From positions 38,769,987 through 38,833,986 of the forward strand of contig CM063500.1 in the NCBI GenBank assembly GCA_032207245.1: a DNA stretch of 64,000 bases. Direction: 5' to 3'. Of this stretch, positions 46,017 to 58,100 are shown one piece after another (within the stretch, counting starts at the first letter, position 1; each line of letters opens with the position of its first letter). The translations under genes were made by a program, and so were the position numbers. This stretch comes from Pardosa pseudoannulata. Its lineage: Eukaryota > Arthropoda > Arachnida > Araneae > Lycosidae. A model generated the notes under the pieces. That model was not told where the DNA came from. It did no database searches and saw nothing but the letters and a program-made list of their open reading frames with translations.

Positions 46017-49000
46017 CCTTGCATTAATTTTTTCATGTTTTATCAAACAAATTTTTGAAAGTAGCTTAAATTTATCTCTTTTTAGTTTTTTAATAATTTA
46101 TATTAATTTGCTATTCTTGTTGTATATTCAGAACTTAGAAAAAATAGTTTACATTTATATTTAAAAGCTAATTCTAATTTAAATGTATTGTTCAATTGTG
46201 TTTTGCTATTGTCTTTGAAATAATTTTTTTGAATATTTTTGAATAAGATTTTTAATTCAAAATCCTTTTTGTATTTTCTTAGTTTATATAAAATTTTCAC
46301 ATGTGAAAATGCCTTTTTGTTCTTTCTGTTTAAAAAACAATATGCTATCTTTGATTATGTACTATAAAGAGTGATAGAAATTAAATGTATAGAAGTTTCC
46401 AGATACGGGTGGAAGGATATCTTCATTATAAAAAAAGACAAAAGTATTTTCATTAATAATTTAATAGGTGAAATTAAGTATCGAAAGTGAGGGATTTAAG
46501 TATCTGTATGCATATCAATTATTTATATTTGTACAGTCAATTACATTTTTTGTTATTAGCAAGGCATTGAAAAGATTAATTTTTAATAGGTAGAAAGCAG
46601 TGGTTATGAATTATGTGATAACCTTGTTGAAGTTTATGCAAAGCTTTTATCAGAACCCACTAAAGTTGGCAATATTTATCGAACTTATATAATTGTAAGT
46701 ATTAAAAATTTATTTTTTCTAATGGACAGCTCTCTCTTTTACTAATACTTTCTTTAAAATTATAAAAATCTGCCCCCCCTTTTTTTAATAAATATCAAAC
46801 ATCTTAGGCTCATTTTTAAGGATAAGCTTTGCTAATTTTATTTAAGAAATTAATGTTATACTATACATATTAACTTAGTTATAAATATAATATCACATTT
46901 TAGTTTTTGACATTGAGTTTAAAATAGTAAATTTTAGTCTATATACCAGAGAATAATAAGTTAATTTTGCTATGATTTTTAAGTTCTTTCTTAAAAAATA
47001 GCCTTTTAATAATTTTGTCTTTTTTGAAATTTGAAACAAGAAATTGTCTTTCAACATTTTATAGCCCACAATGTAAATTTGTTGGTCATTTTTTTTAATA
47101 AAATGCTTTATCAAGGCTTATATTTATGACCACATTTTTCAAAAATTTTATCTTGTGAAAAATTTGTAACTCGTTGAAAAAATTTCTTGAAAAATAAAAT
47201 TTATCCCATCCATCATGCTCTTAATACATTTATGAAACAATTGCTTTCCCTTACCCTAATTTTTCTGAACTTGTGATACTATTCTGTGCTTAGAAGGTAA
47301 AATTATTGTAGTGTACTGTTTTCATGAAGGTCTTATATTCTCCATTCACAGAATAAAAGCATAATATGTAATGTAATGCAGGTATGTCTGTAGTTAAAAC
47401 AACAGAAACCTTATATAGAACATACAAGACAAAAATTGAAGTTGCTATATATATATATGTATACATACACTCTCTAATTGTAGTAGAAAAGATACTTGCT
47501 GATCGCCAACTTTATAAATGATATATAAATATGTAATGGGACAAATTTATACTCACAGTTACATAAAATTTTAGCCCATATTGTTTTGAATTGTCTAGGC
47601 TTACTGAGTAAAGAAGAAACCTAAGTAAATTTCAATTGTAGCTCTGTTAAAAAGAAATTCCGAAGTCCATTATAGAACTTTGAAGTTTATTGAGACTAAA
47701 AATAACCATCTTTATAAAACAAGAGCATTGCATTGAATGATCATGAAAACACACTTCTATAACAAATTTTTCCCAACAGCGAGTAATCACTCAAATTCTT
47801 TCCCAAGAGACCAAGAGCTTAGTCAGCATTATGCAGCAATTTAGACATAGGAGGAGTGAAATATTTTCTAGAGACAGCTGAAAAATATGGCCAGTGTATA
47901 GAAAATTAACATTTATTTCAGTGTTAGTTTTGGAAGACTGGTTAAAAGAATTTAAGTACCTTCAAATTTGACATGAAGCTGGGAAATTATATATGAAAGA
48001 ATGAGAAAGGGTAAAAGGAGAATTTTAGGTGCAATAATTTTGATATATTATATATGTATATGGTACAGAATGTGATTAATCATCTAGTTTTTACTGTATG
48101 AAGATAATCATAACATTTCTTAATTGTTAAACAATTTTAAATTACTAAATAAGTTTAGTTTAACAGTTAAGTAGTTTAAGTCCTTAACATTCCCACATAT
48201 ATGTAATTTGAAAAGATTAATTTTGAGGTGTGAATGGGAGGCAGAAAACCAGAACTGGGTCTTGATTTTGTTAGTGGTGCCCCTGCTTATATTATTCTCC
48301 ATATTATGTGATAGCACAAATTTACTTGGGCTTGGAATTTAAGTCTGACTCATTGAAGTTTGTTATTCTAACAACTATATAATAGTGCTTTCACATGCCT
48401 TCCTTTTAGTAAACTATTTTTCTCAATTCCCATCCCAGTATTACTATTCTTTCTGTTTCATATGGTTACATGGTTGTTCTTTTTTTTCTGACTATTGTTT
48501 TTTCCAATAGAGTTTTCTAGATTTCTATGTTTCGACAACATTTCCAAATGAATTTTTCTGTGCATTGTACAATCTGCTGTCATTATTTCTTCAGTCACTT
48601 CAGTGTATATTATGCTGTTTCTAGTGAGGGAATAGCTTGATAATCTTTTAATAAATTAAGTACTACTTTTATGTGCATTTTGTTTTGTATCACAGGAGAA
48701 TTCAAAGTTTACCATTTCTAGCAGTAATATTACTTTTTATTTATGAATTGCCATTTATCTTTGAAAATTTTATTTCTATGATTTATTGCATTTATGTAGG
48801 ATTAGTATATTTATTTAATCACAACCTTTTGGCTTAATATTTTAGCATGTTACTTTTCAATATAAATATAACTATCAATATGTATTTTTTTTATTGGTCC
48901 CAGAAAGAAATAATGAATTAATTTTAAGTGCTCATAATGGATTTATCAAAACAAAACAAAAATCACAAGCTCAAATATTTTTTTTTTTATTGCAACTTTA

Positions 49001-52000
49001 TTACAAGTTTGAGATAGTCATATATATAGTTTGTAAATTCTTAATTTATTCTGATAAGATACAATATTTGGATACAATGCTCTGTATGAAAGTAAACTGT
49101 GAATTTTTATTCCAACCAGACTGATGACTGTAAAATAACTCTTGAAGAAAGTTCATGCTTTGTTACAAATAGTACCACTGGTCTTCAAACATGGGAGGTA
49201 AGTTATATATGAATTTATTTCCTTTCCAACAGTAATATCTTCTCTTATGAATTACAAAACTGTTATCCTGATTAGGCTTCAAAATATCTACTAGAATGGT
49301 GCTTGGAAAATATTTCAGTATTTCAAACCAAGTGAGTATACAAATTTTATAATTCTGTTTGATGATTATACAATAAGTAACTACAATGTTTTGACCTTAT
49401 CTTTAAATGACTTATACCCACATTTATACACATGTACTGAGTGAGGTCATAATAATATGACCACATCTTGCTTTCCTTTCTTCAATTTTTAAAGAACTAT
49501 GATGAAGGGTTTGGAAGATTTAACTATGAGTGTGAATGCATCCCCTAAAAAATCTTAAGAAAAAAAAGTAGAAATGAATTTACAGTCTTAAAAAAAGTTA
49601 TAATTTATCTATAAGTTTCACCAAATATAGACATTAGTATATGCAATTGTGTGCATTTTTATATGAAAAGAAAAATTTAATAATATTGAAATATTTATTT
49701 ATTTATTTTTTTGCACAACATTTGCTTAATACATGCACAATTTTAAACCATATTTTTCAACACTTATGTGACAAAAAATAGCAATAATGCTAAATGAAAA
49801 TTTAAATACTTAAATATGGATCGGTAAACAAAATAATTTGTGCCTGCACATGTGTGAAAGATATATGTTTGTGCTAGCAATTTCATAGTCAACTCAATAG
49901 TGCAACTTTTACTAAAATTTCACTTGAATACCTTGAATTTAAATTAACAAAATTGTTGACAATTTATTGAGCTGCTTTTTAGTAAGTTCATAAAATAAGA
50001 AAACTGACTAGGAACTTTTCACAAATTCAATTTATGTTTCTTAGAAACATGTATTTACTACAAGGTAACAACTTTAAAATTGATAACATTTTCTCTCATT
50101 TTTTTTTTTTTTTATTAAAAAAAGGGCATTTGATATTATTTTAGCTAGAATGAGATTAATACTATTTAGAAAAAGAAATGCATTTTTAAGCAAGCACCTT
50201 GTCAGGGAATTTATTTTTAAATAGATGCCTATTTTAGCATAATTAAATGTTCCTTTTATCACAACAATTGCATATACTGATTGATGTTCATATTTGACGA
50301 AATTTACAGATCATTTGCAACTTTTTTGGTATAGGGTGAATCAATTTCTACTTTTTAAAGGGAAAAAAATTGTTGATCCCATAAACACATTAATGACTCA
50401 TTTTTTATAAGATTGCATGAGGGAATGTATTCATTAATTGTGGTTAAGTTTTCAAACAATTTATCAAGTATTTTTTTTTTTTTTTAACACTAGATTGCCC
50501 GAGATTTCTTGTATACCTATATTGCCCCAAAACAGTCAAAATGACTGCATTGTGAAAAAATAACAAATATGTAAAGAAATTTGTTTAAAATTAATTTTTA
50601 ATATTATATAATAAAGGAGGGCGGAAGTTGTTACAGTTATTCATAAACCCATTTATTTGTTATAGAAAAAGTCACCAAATTCTAAGAAATTGTATCATTA
50701 TATTTCATAATTGTTTTTCTAATTGAAATTAAAAAACAATCAAAATGACTGCTTGGGCAATCTAGTGTTAAAAAAAATTAAAATAAGAAGTGGTCACCTT
50801 AATGTGTAAATTTGCACAGTACACACAGTAGCAATTAACATTAAATGTTTTAATTCTTAGTAGCAAGACTGGTTTACTTTACAATAAAGTCTAATAACTG
50901 ATAAATGCATTGGCAGCTATATTTTCATTAGTAAAGAGAATGAACTAAGAATAAAATATTTGATATTAATTTTCATGAGATATTTACAAACTGCTACTTC
51001 AGTTAGTTGTGTAATCTTTTAACAAAATCATGTTATATTCCCTCTCTCTCCTTTTTTTCTCCACAATTTTTGCAAATCTACAGACATTTAAAGTAGTATG
51101 TCACATTTAAGCAAAATGATTGACAAATTAAAATGTACTGGTAATCAGAACTAAAAATCTGTGGGTTTGAGATTTACTGCAAGCAAAATGTTTAAATGTT
51201 TTTACATTTAAAATTTTATATTTTTATTAATGATTTTCATTTCTTAACTATAGGAGGATTTTAGAACTTGGATCAGGTATTGGACTGCTTGGTATAGCAG
51301 TTATAAAACTGTGCCAACCGCAAAAATATTTATTTTCAGACAAAAGCTGGGAGGTTTTAAATCTACTCACAAAGAATATTGGTAATAACTTTGAAGAAAA
51401 TGATATAAAGCAGGTTGTTGAAAAACATCAGATATCATGGGGAGCACTTAAGCCCAAGGATGTTTTAGAACTAGCGGCTGATGTTGTACTTGGAGCAGGT
51501 ATGCCACTTTTTAGAAGAAAAAATATATATTGTTTTATTTAAATTTATATAACAAAATTATAGTATTTAAGTTTTAAGAATTCTTTTAAATTTTTATCTT
51601 TCTCTGTTTTGAATCTTGAAAACATGCCAATTATACATTAGCATTTGCTACATTTCATAATTGCCTCTCAACTTACAATATTTCTTGCCCCACAGTCGAT
51701 TTGCAGTGAAGGTATGGCCTTTGATTGCTTTCCATAACATTTACAAACACCAACACACAGGAATTGCGTTTAAATAAGTGCGCTGTATTTGTTTGCCTTA
51801 ACTGTTTGTCTATTTATAAAAATGAGGGAATCAACATTTATCTGTCTTTCATCTACAGTAAACTAGTTTAAATAATTGTGTTAAATATATATTTCATAAC
51901 TGATAGTTTGCAAATCTACCATTTCAATAGTAAAAATCAAAATAAGGAATAGTATTGTTAAACCATTATTATTTTTAAGTATATTCTAGTATTTATCAAG

Positions 52001-54202
52001 CTGAACAAGAATACTGATTGCATATCTGTGTTATTTAATATTTCACAAATATTACAAGCATCATGAATCTTTGGGTTACTAGAAAATACTTCTGTTAACT
52101 GCAATAAAATAAAATTGTGCCATGAGGTTGAGGAAGAATGAATGAAATATTGATTCATGAACATATGTTGTCACCCTTCTATTAAATGCTCAATATCTGT
52201 ACATAAGTCATTAACATTTTATTAATTTCCATTATATTGTTTTCTATTTATTTTAATGCATAAATGTTATCTTATAATCAGAAATTTTAAATAGTTTTGT
52301 TTTGCTATTAAAATATTTTGTGATATTTAGGACTAAAGTTTTTAACACTATTTTATCCCATAGACATCATCTTTGATCCATCTACTATAAAAAGTCTTGT
52401 TGAAACTCTGAGATTGCTTCTCGACCATGGTAGGACCAAAAATGTGTATATAGCAAGTACAATTCGAAATACCGATACAAATGCTTCTTTTCTAGCTTAT
52501 TTGGGTGAGTTGTTTATTTATGTAATAAGTTATTTTTACTAATGGAAAACATAATTGAATACCATAACAAGATACTCTACAGTTCAGTAAACATGCAATT
52601 ACATAATTAGTAAATATTGAACAGTAAGTTCAATAATTAAAGCTATCCAATTCAGAATATAGTTATTTTTGTGCAAAAATACTATAATTTTTATTTACTT
52701 TTTTGTGAGAAAGGGGGTTGCGGAGGGAATTAAACTAAGTAATGTTAGAAATTTCATGTGCTGCTGTTTAAAAATCTATTCAAGATAACTGAAACCTTTC
52801 ATCACTAAACAATGGATATTTCAACCTATTCAGGAGGAAAAAAAATACTACCAAAAGCACCATGTACAATGACCTCTTACTTATTAAAAATACCAAAGAA
52901 AAGCATTGTATAAATGAGAGAGCAACCATTTGAACAAAGTTTCTTCAAACTTGTTACAGCTACAGCTGGGCCACCTGCCATATCAATATCATATGTTAAA
53001 CTGGCACAGAATTTTTAAAAATTAATTTGAAGCTGTGACAAAATATAATACATTAAAAATGTAAAGAACTTGTTACACCTATATTTAAATGTATATGTAT
53101 CCTTAATAAATAAAACTGCAAAAGAGGAAATTGTCTTTTCCCCCTTTACATTTAACAAGTACACTAATATCTCTCTTTATTAGTTCATGTATTCTCATTA
53201 GATAAAGACAAGAAGTAATCATCAATAACTGACAGAACTTAGTTTATTTAAGAGAAAATTGCATTTCTTAACCCAAATAAGCCTCTTATACATACTACTG
53301 AAGAATAGGGTGCCCCTTGGCAAATTTGGTGAAATTATTAGCAATGTTTACTAAAACACAAAGGTATTTCATCCGAATAACATTTTATCCCTTGCTATTT
53401 GGGCGATTTAATTGCACCATTGTAACAGAATTATATAAATTATTTTTTATTTAACAAAAAGTGGGCAATTAATATCTTAACAATTTATAAAGCCAACAGC
53501 TCCAAATTATTAAAATTACCACAGTGAACCTTGAATAGTTTATTATATCTAACTTTTTAAGCATTACATGCATTTAATATAAGAAATGGGTTCCACAAGA
53601 AGAGCTGGATACAAATATAATATAAATTGAAATATTAATACAGATTGTTCAAACACCACAAGATCAGGAGAAAATGTTAGGCTACGATTCTCAGAGCTTT
53701 ATCGCCAAGTTAGTGGGGGCACCCTGCTCTTCAGTCAAGCCAAGAGATGTATAACGGAAAGGAATTTAATTTTTCATATGGCAGCATTGCTAGGCATAAA
53801 AGTAAGAGGTCACTGTATTTAGTTTGACTTTTGCATAAATTTAATATTGGTAGTATTTTAATTTAATTAAATATTAATTTAAATGGACAGATAAAATTTA
53901 GCATTCTGTTTGAAGAGAGCATGTTACGTTACCACAGGCATGCAAGTGGTCAAATGCCTTAAAAAAGGTGGAAAAAGTAACTACAGTAGATAGCTGATAT
54001 CTGGACTTATAAATTCAGAAAAACTTTGAGATGAACTAACTTATAAAAGAAAAATAATTACATTTTTTGTAACAAGTGTTGTTTTTTTCTAGATTCATCC
54101 AAACTCAATCATGAAGTTTTAGATGTTCCACAAAGAGGTATATTTATTTACAATAAAGCATCAAATTTTATTTTGTATCGAATATATTCAAAAGTAAAAT
54201 AA
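37275..54202 (+). CDS. EEF2KMT: EEF2KMT/FAM86-type protein-lysine N-methyltransferase, 8 coding exons
   Basis: A seven-beta-strand S-adenosylmethionine-dependent methyltransferase of the FAM86 family. Characterised members trimethylate a lysine of translation elongation factor 2. Exons: 37275-37361, 43978-44106, 46590-46694, 49120-49197, 49276-49331, 51254-51498, 52364-52504 and 54093-54202, all in phase, giving 951 nt and about 316 residues (human about 330). The N-terminal helical FAM86 region includes NPVVLKYPPP. STTGLQTWEASKYLLEW matches the family's TTGLVTWDAALYLAEW. Motif I is ILELGSGIGLLGI (154-166), the acidic residue is D181 in LFSDKSW, and DVVLGAD (228-234) is the post-II motif. The last exon is read through to TAA at 54200 because IFIYN aligns with the family's FPY C-terminal motif. 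The alternative is splicing at the weak donor 54138 to 56000-56046, giving 310 residues. The start at 37275 opens a 29-residue exon resembling the family N-terminus. Confidence 0.9.
38540..39991. mobile_element. Merlin relative, coding region decayed or lost
   Basis: The left end (ACTGAAGAACAGGATGCCCC, then CTATTTTTGGCGATTTTT) and right end (GGCGCTTTATCGC, TTGGCAGGGGCACCC, TTCAGTCAAGCC) match the Merlin element at 31670-33685. A GCAATTAATG word is also shared. ATAATTTT and ATATTTTT flank it (7 of 8 matching). No transposase can be read. Confidence 0.75.
40119..40297 (+). mobile_element. tRNA-derived SINE, family 1, copy 6, with 13-bp target duplication
   Basis: CACATAGATATTG is repeated exactly at 40106-40118 and 40298-40310. 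The head has GATGGCCGAATGG and GAGTTCAAATCCC. The 3' end is CCAAACCAAACCAAAC. It is among the youngest-looking copies. Confidence 0.9.
41228..41510 (+). mobile_element. tRNA-derived SINE, family 2
   Basis: 283 bases flanked by ATACAGTACAAGG (41215-41227) and ATACACTACAAGG (41511-41523), 12 of 13 matching. The head has an A-box-like TGGCATTGAGG and B box GGTTCGATCC. A GC-rich body follows (GAACTAAACACTGGGGG, GACCACCTAACCGGAAC, GCCCTGGCC). It ends in a short T-rich tail (TTAATTTTTTT). The body is unrelated to family 1. Confidence 0.8.
41995..42532. repeat. Tandem duplication, 267-bp period
   Basis: The segment from 41995 repeats from 42262 with very few differences and includes the left end of the mariner-like element starting at 42417. 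The unit runs from TTACTTTTATATG to GTGCTAGAC. Confidence 0.9.
42735..43300 (+). pseudogene. RNase H domain fragment of a non-LTR retrotransposon
   Basis: LDSQAAIQAIG and IKLQWIPSHCSIYGNDQADLLAQKGA are the aspartate and histidine blocks of retrotransposon RNase H. A frame change near 43000 leads to a zinc-knuckle-like CSLCNLGEPLNRGHLH block. The domain was probably inserted or copied into the mariner-like element. Confidence 0.8.
43376..43660 (+). pseudogene. mariner-type transposase C-terminal fragment
   Basis: TTPCDFWLWSFLQDNIYHQMP with a downstream YIKHF matches the C-terminal region of an arthropod transposase group in the Tc1/mariner superfamily (PDLTPCDFfLWGylKD...HIEHL). Only this last third remains, with a stop at 43619-43621. 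Confidence 0.75.
45057..45227 (+). mobile_element. tRNA-derived SINE, family 1, old copy
   Basis: The head is diverged (GATGACCAAATGG; GGTTCAAATCC intact) and the tail reads CACTCCAAACCAAAT. The flanks AATCTAGCTTTAC (45044-45056) and AATCTGGCTTTAC (45228-45240) match at 12 of 13 bases. Confidence 0.75.
45967..46014. repeat. (TA)n microsatellite
   Basis: Pure TA tract in EEF2KMT intron 2. Confidence 0.95.
50488..50767. mobile_element. TTAA-flanked MITE, 280 bp
   Basis: TTAA at 50484-50487 and 50768-50771. The ends are CACTAGATTGCCC, perfectly inverted at the right (GGGCAATCTAGTG). Both sub-terminal regions contain TCAAAATGACTGC in direct orientation. Located in EEF2KMT intron 5; no coding capacity. 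Confidence 0.85.
51499..54092 (+). other. Introns 6 and 7 of EEF2KMT
   Basis: Intron 6 (51499-52363) has no recognisable element. Intron 7 (52505-54092) carries a small Merlin relative at 53291-53741 and is otherwise unassigned. Exon 7 (52364-52504) lies between them. Confidence 0.75.
53291..53741. mobile_element. Merlin-related MITE, 451 bp
   Basis: The left end (ACTGAAGAATAGGGTGCCCC) and right end (TTTATCGCCA, GGGGGCACCCTG, TTCAGTCAAGCC) match the termini of the element at 38540-39991. No clear target duplication was found. Confidence 0.65.
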
Positions 54203-54520
54203 ATATTTTCTTAAATTATATCTAGAGAAAGTTAAAGAGCTCTTGATTATTTAAAATTTATTTATTGAACTATTTTATAAATAGAATCTGTAAATTCATA
54301 CATGCCTAAAAACATTATTTTCAAATTTATCATATATATAACAGTAAAAATTGAAGTTGGTCAAAGTTCTAAATTATGAGAGTGGCCTTGTTGTGTTTCC
54401 AGTTTTGGTGGTCATGTGACAGGACGAGAGAAGTATTCCATTAGATGATGGAATGTGGTGTGTTGCGTAAGACCTACGTATTTTTGATATGGAAATAAAA
54501 GTTATTAGCTATGACTACCT
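54203..54520 (+). other. Likely 3' UTR of EEF2KMT
   Basis: After the stop at 54200-54202, one AATAAA overlaps the stop (54198-54203) and another lies at 54494-54499. The stretch 54360-54500 is less AT-biased than neighbouring intron DNA, which suits a transcribed tail. About 600 bases separate the second signal from the converging M16 gene. Confidence 0.4.
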
Positions 54521-55114
54521 TATGTGATTGTAACTTTATTATTGTGATCGTCAACAAACTCCTGAATATGTTACATATATATAAATTAAATATCTTTAAA
54601 TAATCCTAACCTTTATAATAATGAAGTCAAACTTCTAATATATATTTAAATATACTATGAATATCTGGAGATACAGAATACTATATACAAGCTGTTTAAT
54701 GGAAGTGTAAGTAATACTTTTCAAATTTCAGATGTCATTTGAAATATCATAGCTAACTTTTAATTAACTAAGGCTTACTAACTCCTGATAGCCATCATCT
54801 AGCTACATATTTCAAGAATAAATTCTTTGAAGTTTGTTCTTTTATTTATTTATCTACAATGTTTTTAAGCAAGGATAAGACTTCTAAAATCTTTAATATT
54901 TCCACAATATAAGCGTTTAAATAGATTCAACAGGCTTTATAAGCAAATGTAACAAAGAGGACTTTTGTATTACAAACTTTATGCTAGGATGGAGAAAAGG
55001 GAGGAAAAATAAAGAAAAGAAACATAGTTTTATATTTACCTTTTAATATATCTAATCTTACATATTCAGCAAAAACTGAAATTAAGGTAAATGTTTTGTG
55101 ATACAGTCTCTATT

Positions 55115-55120
55115 TTTATT
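55115..55120 (-). terminator. Poly(A) signal of the M16-family gene
   Basis: AATAAA on the minus strand, 35 bases after the TAG stop at 55155-55157. It is the nearest signal to the last exon. Confidence 0.5.
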
Positions 55121-55154
55121 TAAATAACACTTTGTATCTTAAAAACCTCTATTT

Positions 55155-58100
55155 CTAAAATCGTAACCAATACATATTGGAACGAACTCTGTTGTAGTCT
55201 GTCATACCTTCAATAGGTCCTGCAAATAATTAACAAAATAATTAGTTTAAAAATATAGAAATGGATCATCAATGTTATAATTATAGAAGTCCAAAAATGA
55301 TTTTTTTGTGTGTGTTAGTGTATAGAATCAATGGTTTGACCCTTGCAGTTTTAAATAAGTCTGAATTTATCTTAGTAAGTGTAGTTGACTCTTGATATCT
55401 TGGTTTTTTGCTCATATTGAAACTTTTCCAGAGACAAACCAAATTTACATAAATGAATTTTCTTGGAGTCTTTGTGCTCAGCATATTTATTTTTTAATGA
55501 ATTAATAATTGAATTTTAAGCATATAACTTCCGCTCATGATTTGAAGGAATGAAACTATTTATGGAAGAAATTAGTATAATTTTCTGTCTCCATAAATGT
55601 ATACACAAACTTGTCAGATGCAAAGAACTCTGAAATGAAGCCATAGCAAAGATGCAAAAAAGAACTTTACAATTATTATAAATAGACTGTAATCTAATTT
55701 TAGTTATGCAATAATGTATCAATATATTAATTTTATAAATGAGCTAAAATGATTTATAAAAGAATAGAATGGAAATTTAGTACTTCAGTCCTAATTTGAA
55801 ATATGTTAAAATTACTATTTACATTGTTATTTGTACCACTATTGTTAATGATTAATTTGTGAGTTTATCAAAATGGATGTAAACTTAATTTGTTTTATTA
55901 TTGTTTTATAGCATAATTTTGGCATAATGGTTTGAAAAAAAAAAATATTTGCAATTTTTTTAAATCCCAAACTTTGGATACCAAACATTTCTTTTTTAGC
56001 TCCTGATGACTTTGAGATCTCAAGAGTCAACTTTATTACAATGTAAGTAAAGAATATGAAAAAGTTTACTAGGATTTAAATAGTATATTTCAGTATTCTA
56101 CCTTTTCCAGAAATGTGCACTGATAATCATTTTTGACTTCAAAGGCTTAACAAATCATCCAAAAGTAAAATAAAAATGCAAAGATAAGCTATTTCTTCTC
56201 ATAATTAAAAAAAAAAAAACCCGAAACATTTTGATAACTGTAAACCACCATCCCAATGTATACAACTTTTTAAATGTTAGTTGATATTCTAAAAACTATC
56301 TTAAAAATATGAATGAAGGAATAAAAAGCATCTTGGGAAATAGAAAAGAACAGTTTATAATTAAGCATAATAGAGAACTGAATGTATTACTCATTACAAA
56401 ACATCTAAAAATTTTGCAAACAATAGTAAGCAAAATATATTGATTCGAAGTTTGAACAAGCAATTATGAGAAGAAATGGACTGATTATAGTTTCTTAATT
56501 ACCTCAAAAATTCCAAACTAGACTGTTTAATAAAATATGTACAGATTAGAAAAGAAAAAATTTCACACATATGCTTTATGCAATTACGCTTATTTTAATC
56601 TGTATTTTTTCACACTGATGCATAATACAGTAATTAATTCATATTTCCATAATGATTAGTCTAATTCATAGAAGTTGGAAGGTATTTTTTCCCTTATAAA
56701 ATACCAATTCTCCTAAAATAATGATATTTTAAAAGAAAACAAATTTATGTACTGGGAAAAATAAAAAGGATGTCCCTCTTTTTAAGTATTTGAAAAATAT
56801 GCGGTAGGTTTATGTACATTTCAGACTCAGTTTATAAGCAAAAAGCAGTACATAAAAAGAAAAACCTGAATCCTCTTAATTTATATTTTGATTGCTAAGG
56901 CTACTAGAAAAGATTCCTTATTACAGATAGAATATGCACTTGTTTTTTTTTTTTTAATGGTGGGGTGAAGAAGCATACCTTATATCTACACAAAGCAAAT
57001 AATAAGCAATAACAAAATGAAAATTTCATCATCTTTAGTTTCTAATCAGCTCATCAATGTTTCATATAACTTATTTTAATGTTCATTTTAAGTTGCTTCT
57101 TTATTAGGCCTTGGAACATTTTAATAAACTGTTTATATGTCATGATTAAAATATAACAAGAAGATAAAACTTTTAAAACTAAATTGATAAAAATATTTTA
57201 ATATAGAAGTTAAAATTAGATAACTTACCAACAGCTGATATAGCTGGACATCTATCATAAATGTACTTGGTACAAACATCCTTCAATTTTTCCAGCGTTA
57301 CTGACTAAAAGGGAAAAATTTTTAAATTATGCATTGTTCAACTTACATTATATTACAAAATATTTCTAAAAGTGAATAGTTACCTGTATTTTTTCATCTA
57401 TTTCAGCCAAAGGTGTTCTTTCCCCATAATGCAAAACTTGCCTATATTTTAAAATAAATATGCTTTTTAATTGATTCATAAAGAAAATATTTCAGTTCTT
57501 TTTTTATACAAATTTAAATACATTAATTACAGTAAGAAACACTGTGGTGTTTCTATTCTTAAACTTCAGCAGAAGCAGTATTTCTAATAATGCAGTGCTT
57601 ATGTGTGGGAGGATAAAAAAATGCCATATTCCCCTTAAATCAGATTTCGGAACAATTATAGTTTTCTCTTGTTTAAAACAGTATTCATGCCAGTTTGAAT
57701 AGTTGGCATTTTGTCATCTAGAAATTCTTTGGTATAAATATTTGTTTTTGTTTAGTTTTCTTTGAAGTGCTACAGTCTATTCTTTTGATACATGAGAGTA
57801 AGTGAGAGTGGGACCTAAATCTGAAAGCTGATTCTGAACTAATTCAAGCATTCATTCCAGCAATAGAATTTGAAACTGCAAACTCTGTGATCTAAAGGCA
57901 GCACCTTACTATTCTGCCAAGTACTGGTAATTTTAAGTAAGAAATAAGCAAAAAAAAAAAATAATAATAATAATAATAATAAAATTTAATGGCATAGAAG
58001 CTAGTTTTAGGATTTGTATAATTGTTCTGGGACAAATTTGAACTCGCAGAACAAAACTGGAAATAGAGTAGCAGCACTTGATTAGGTCAAGATTTTGTGC

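Larger units (their letters stand above)
44107..49119 (+). other. Introns 2 and 3 of EEF2KMT
   Basis: Intron 2 (44107-46589) contains a diverged SINE and a (TA)n tract. Intron 3 (46695-49119) has nothing recognisable beyond a short TA run near 47442. The small open frames here (45322-45522, 48894-49124) are unsupported. Confidence 0.7.

Noticed and set aside
56000..56046. Final exon of EEF2KMT as the main form
   Set aside because: Needs a weak donor at 54138 and passes the last exon of the opposite gene; read-through gives a better C-terminal match. Kept only as an alternative.
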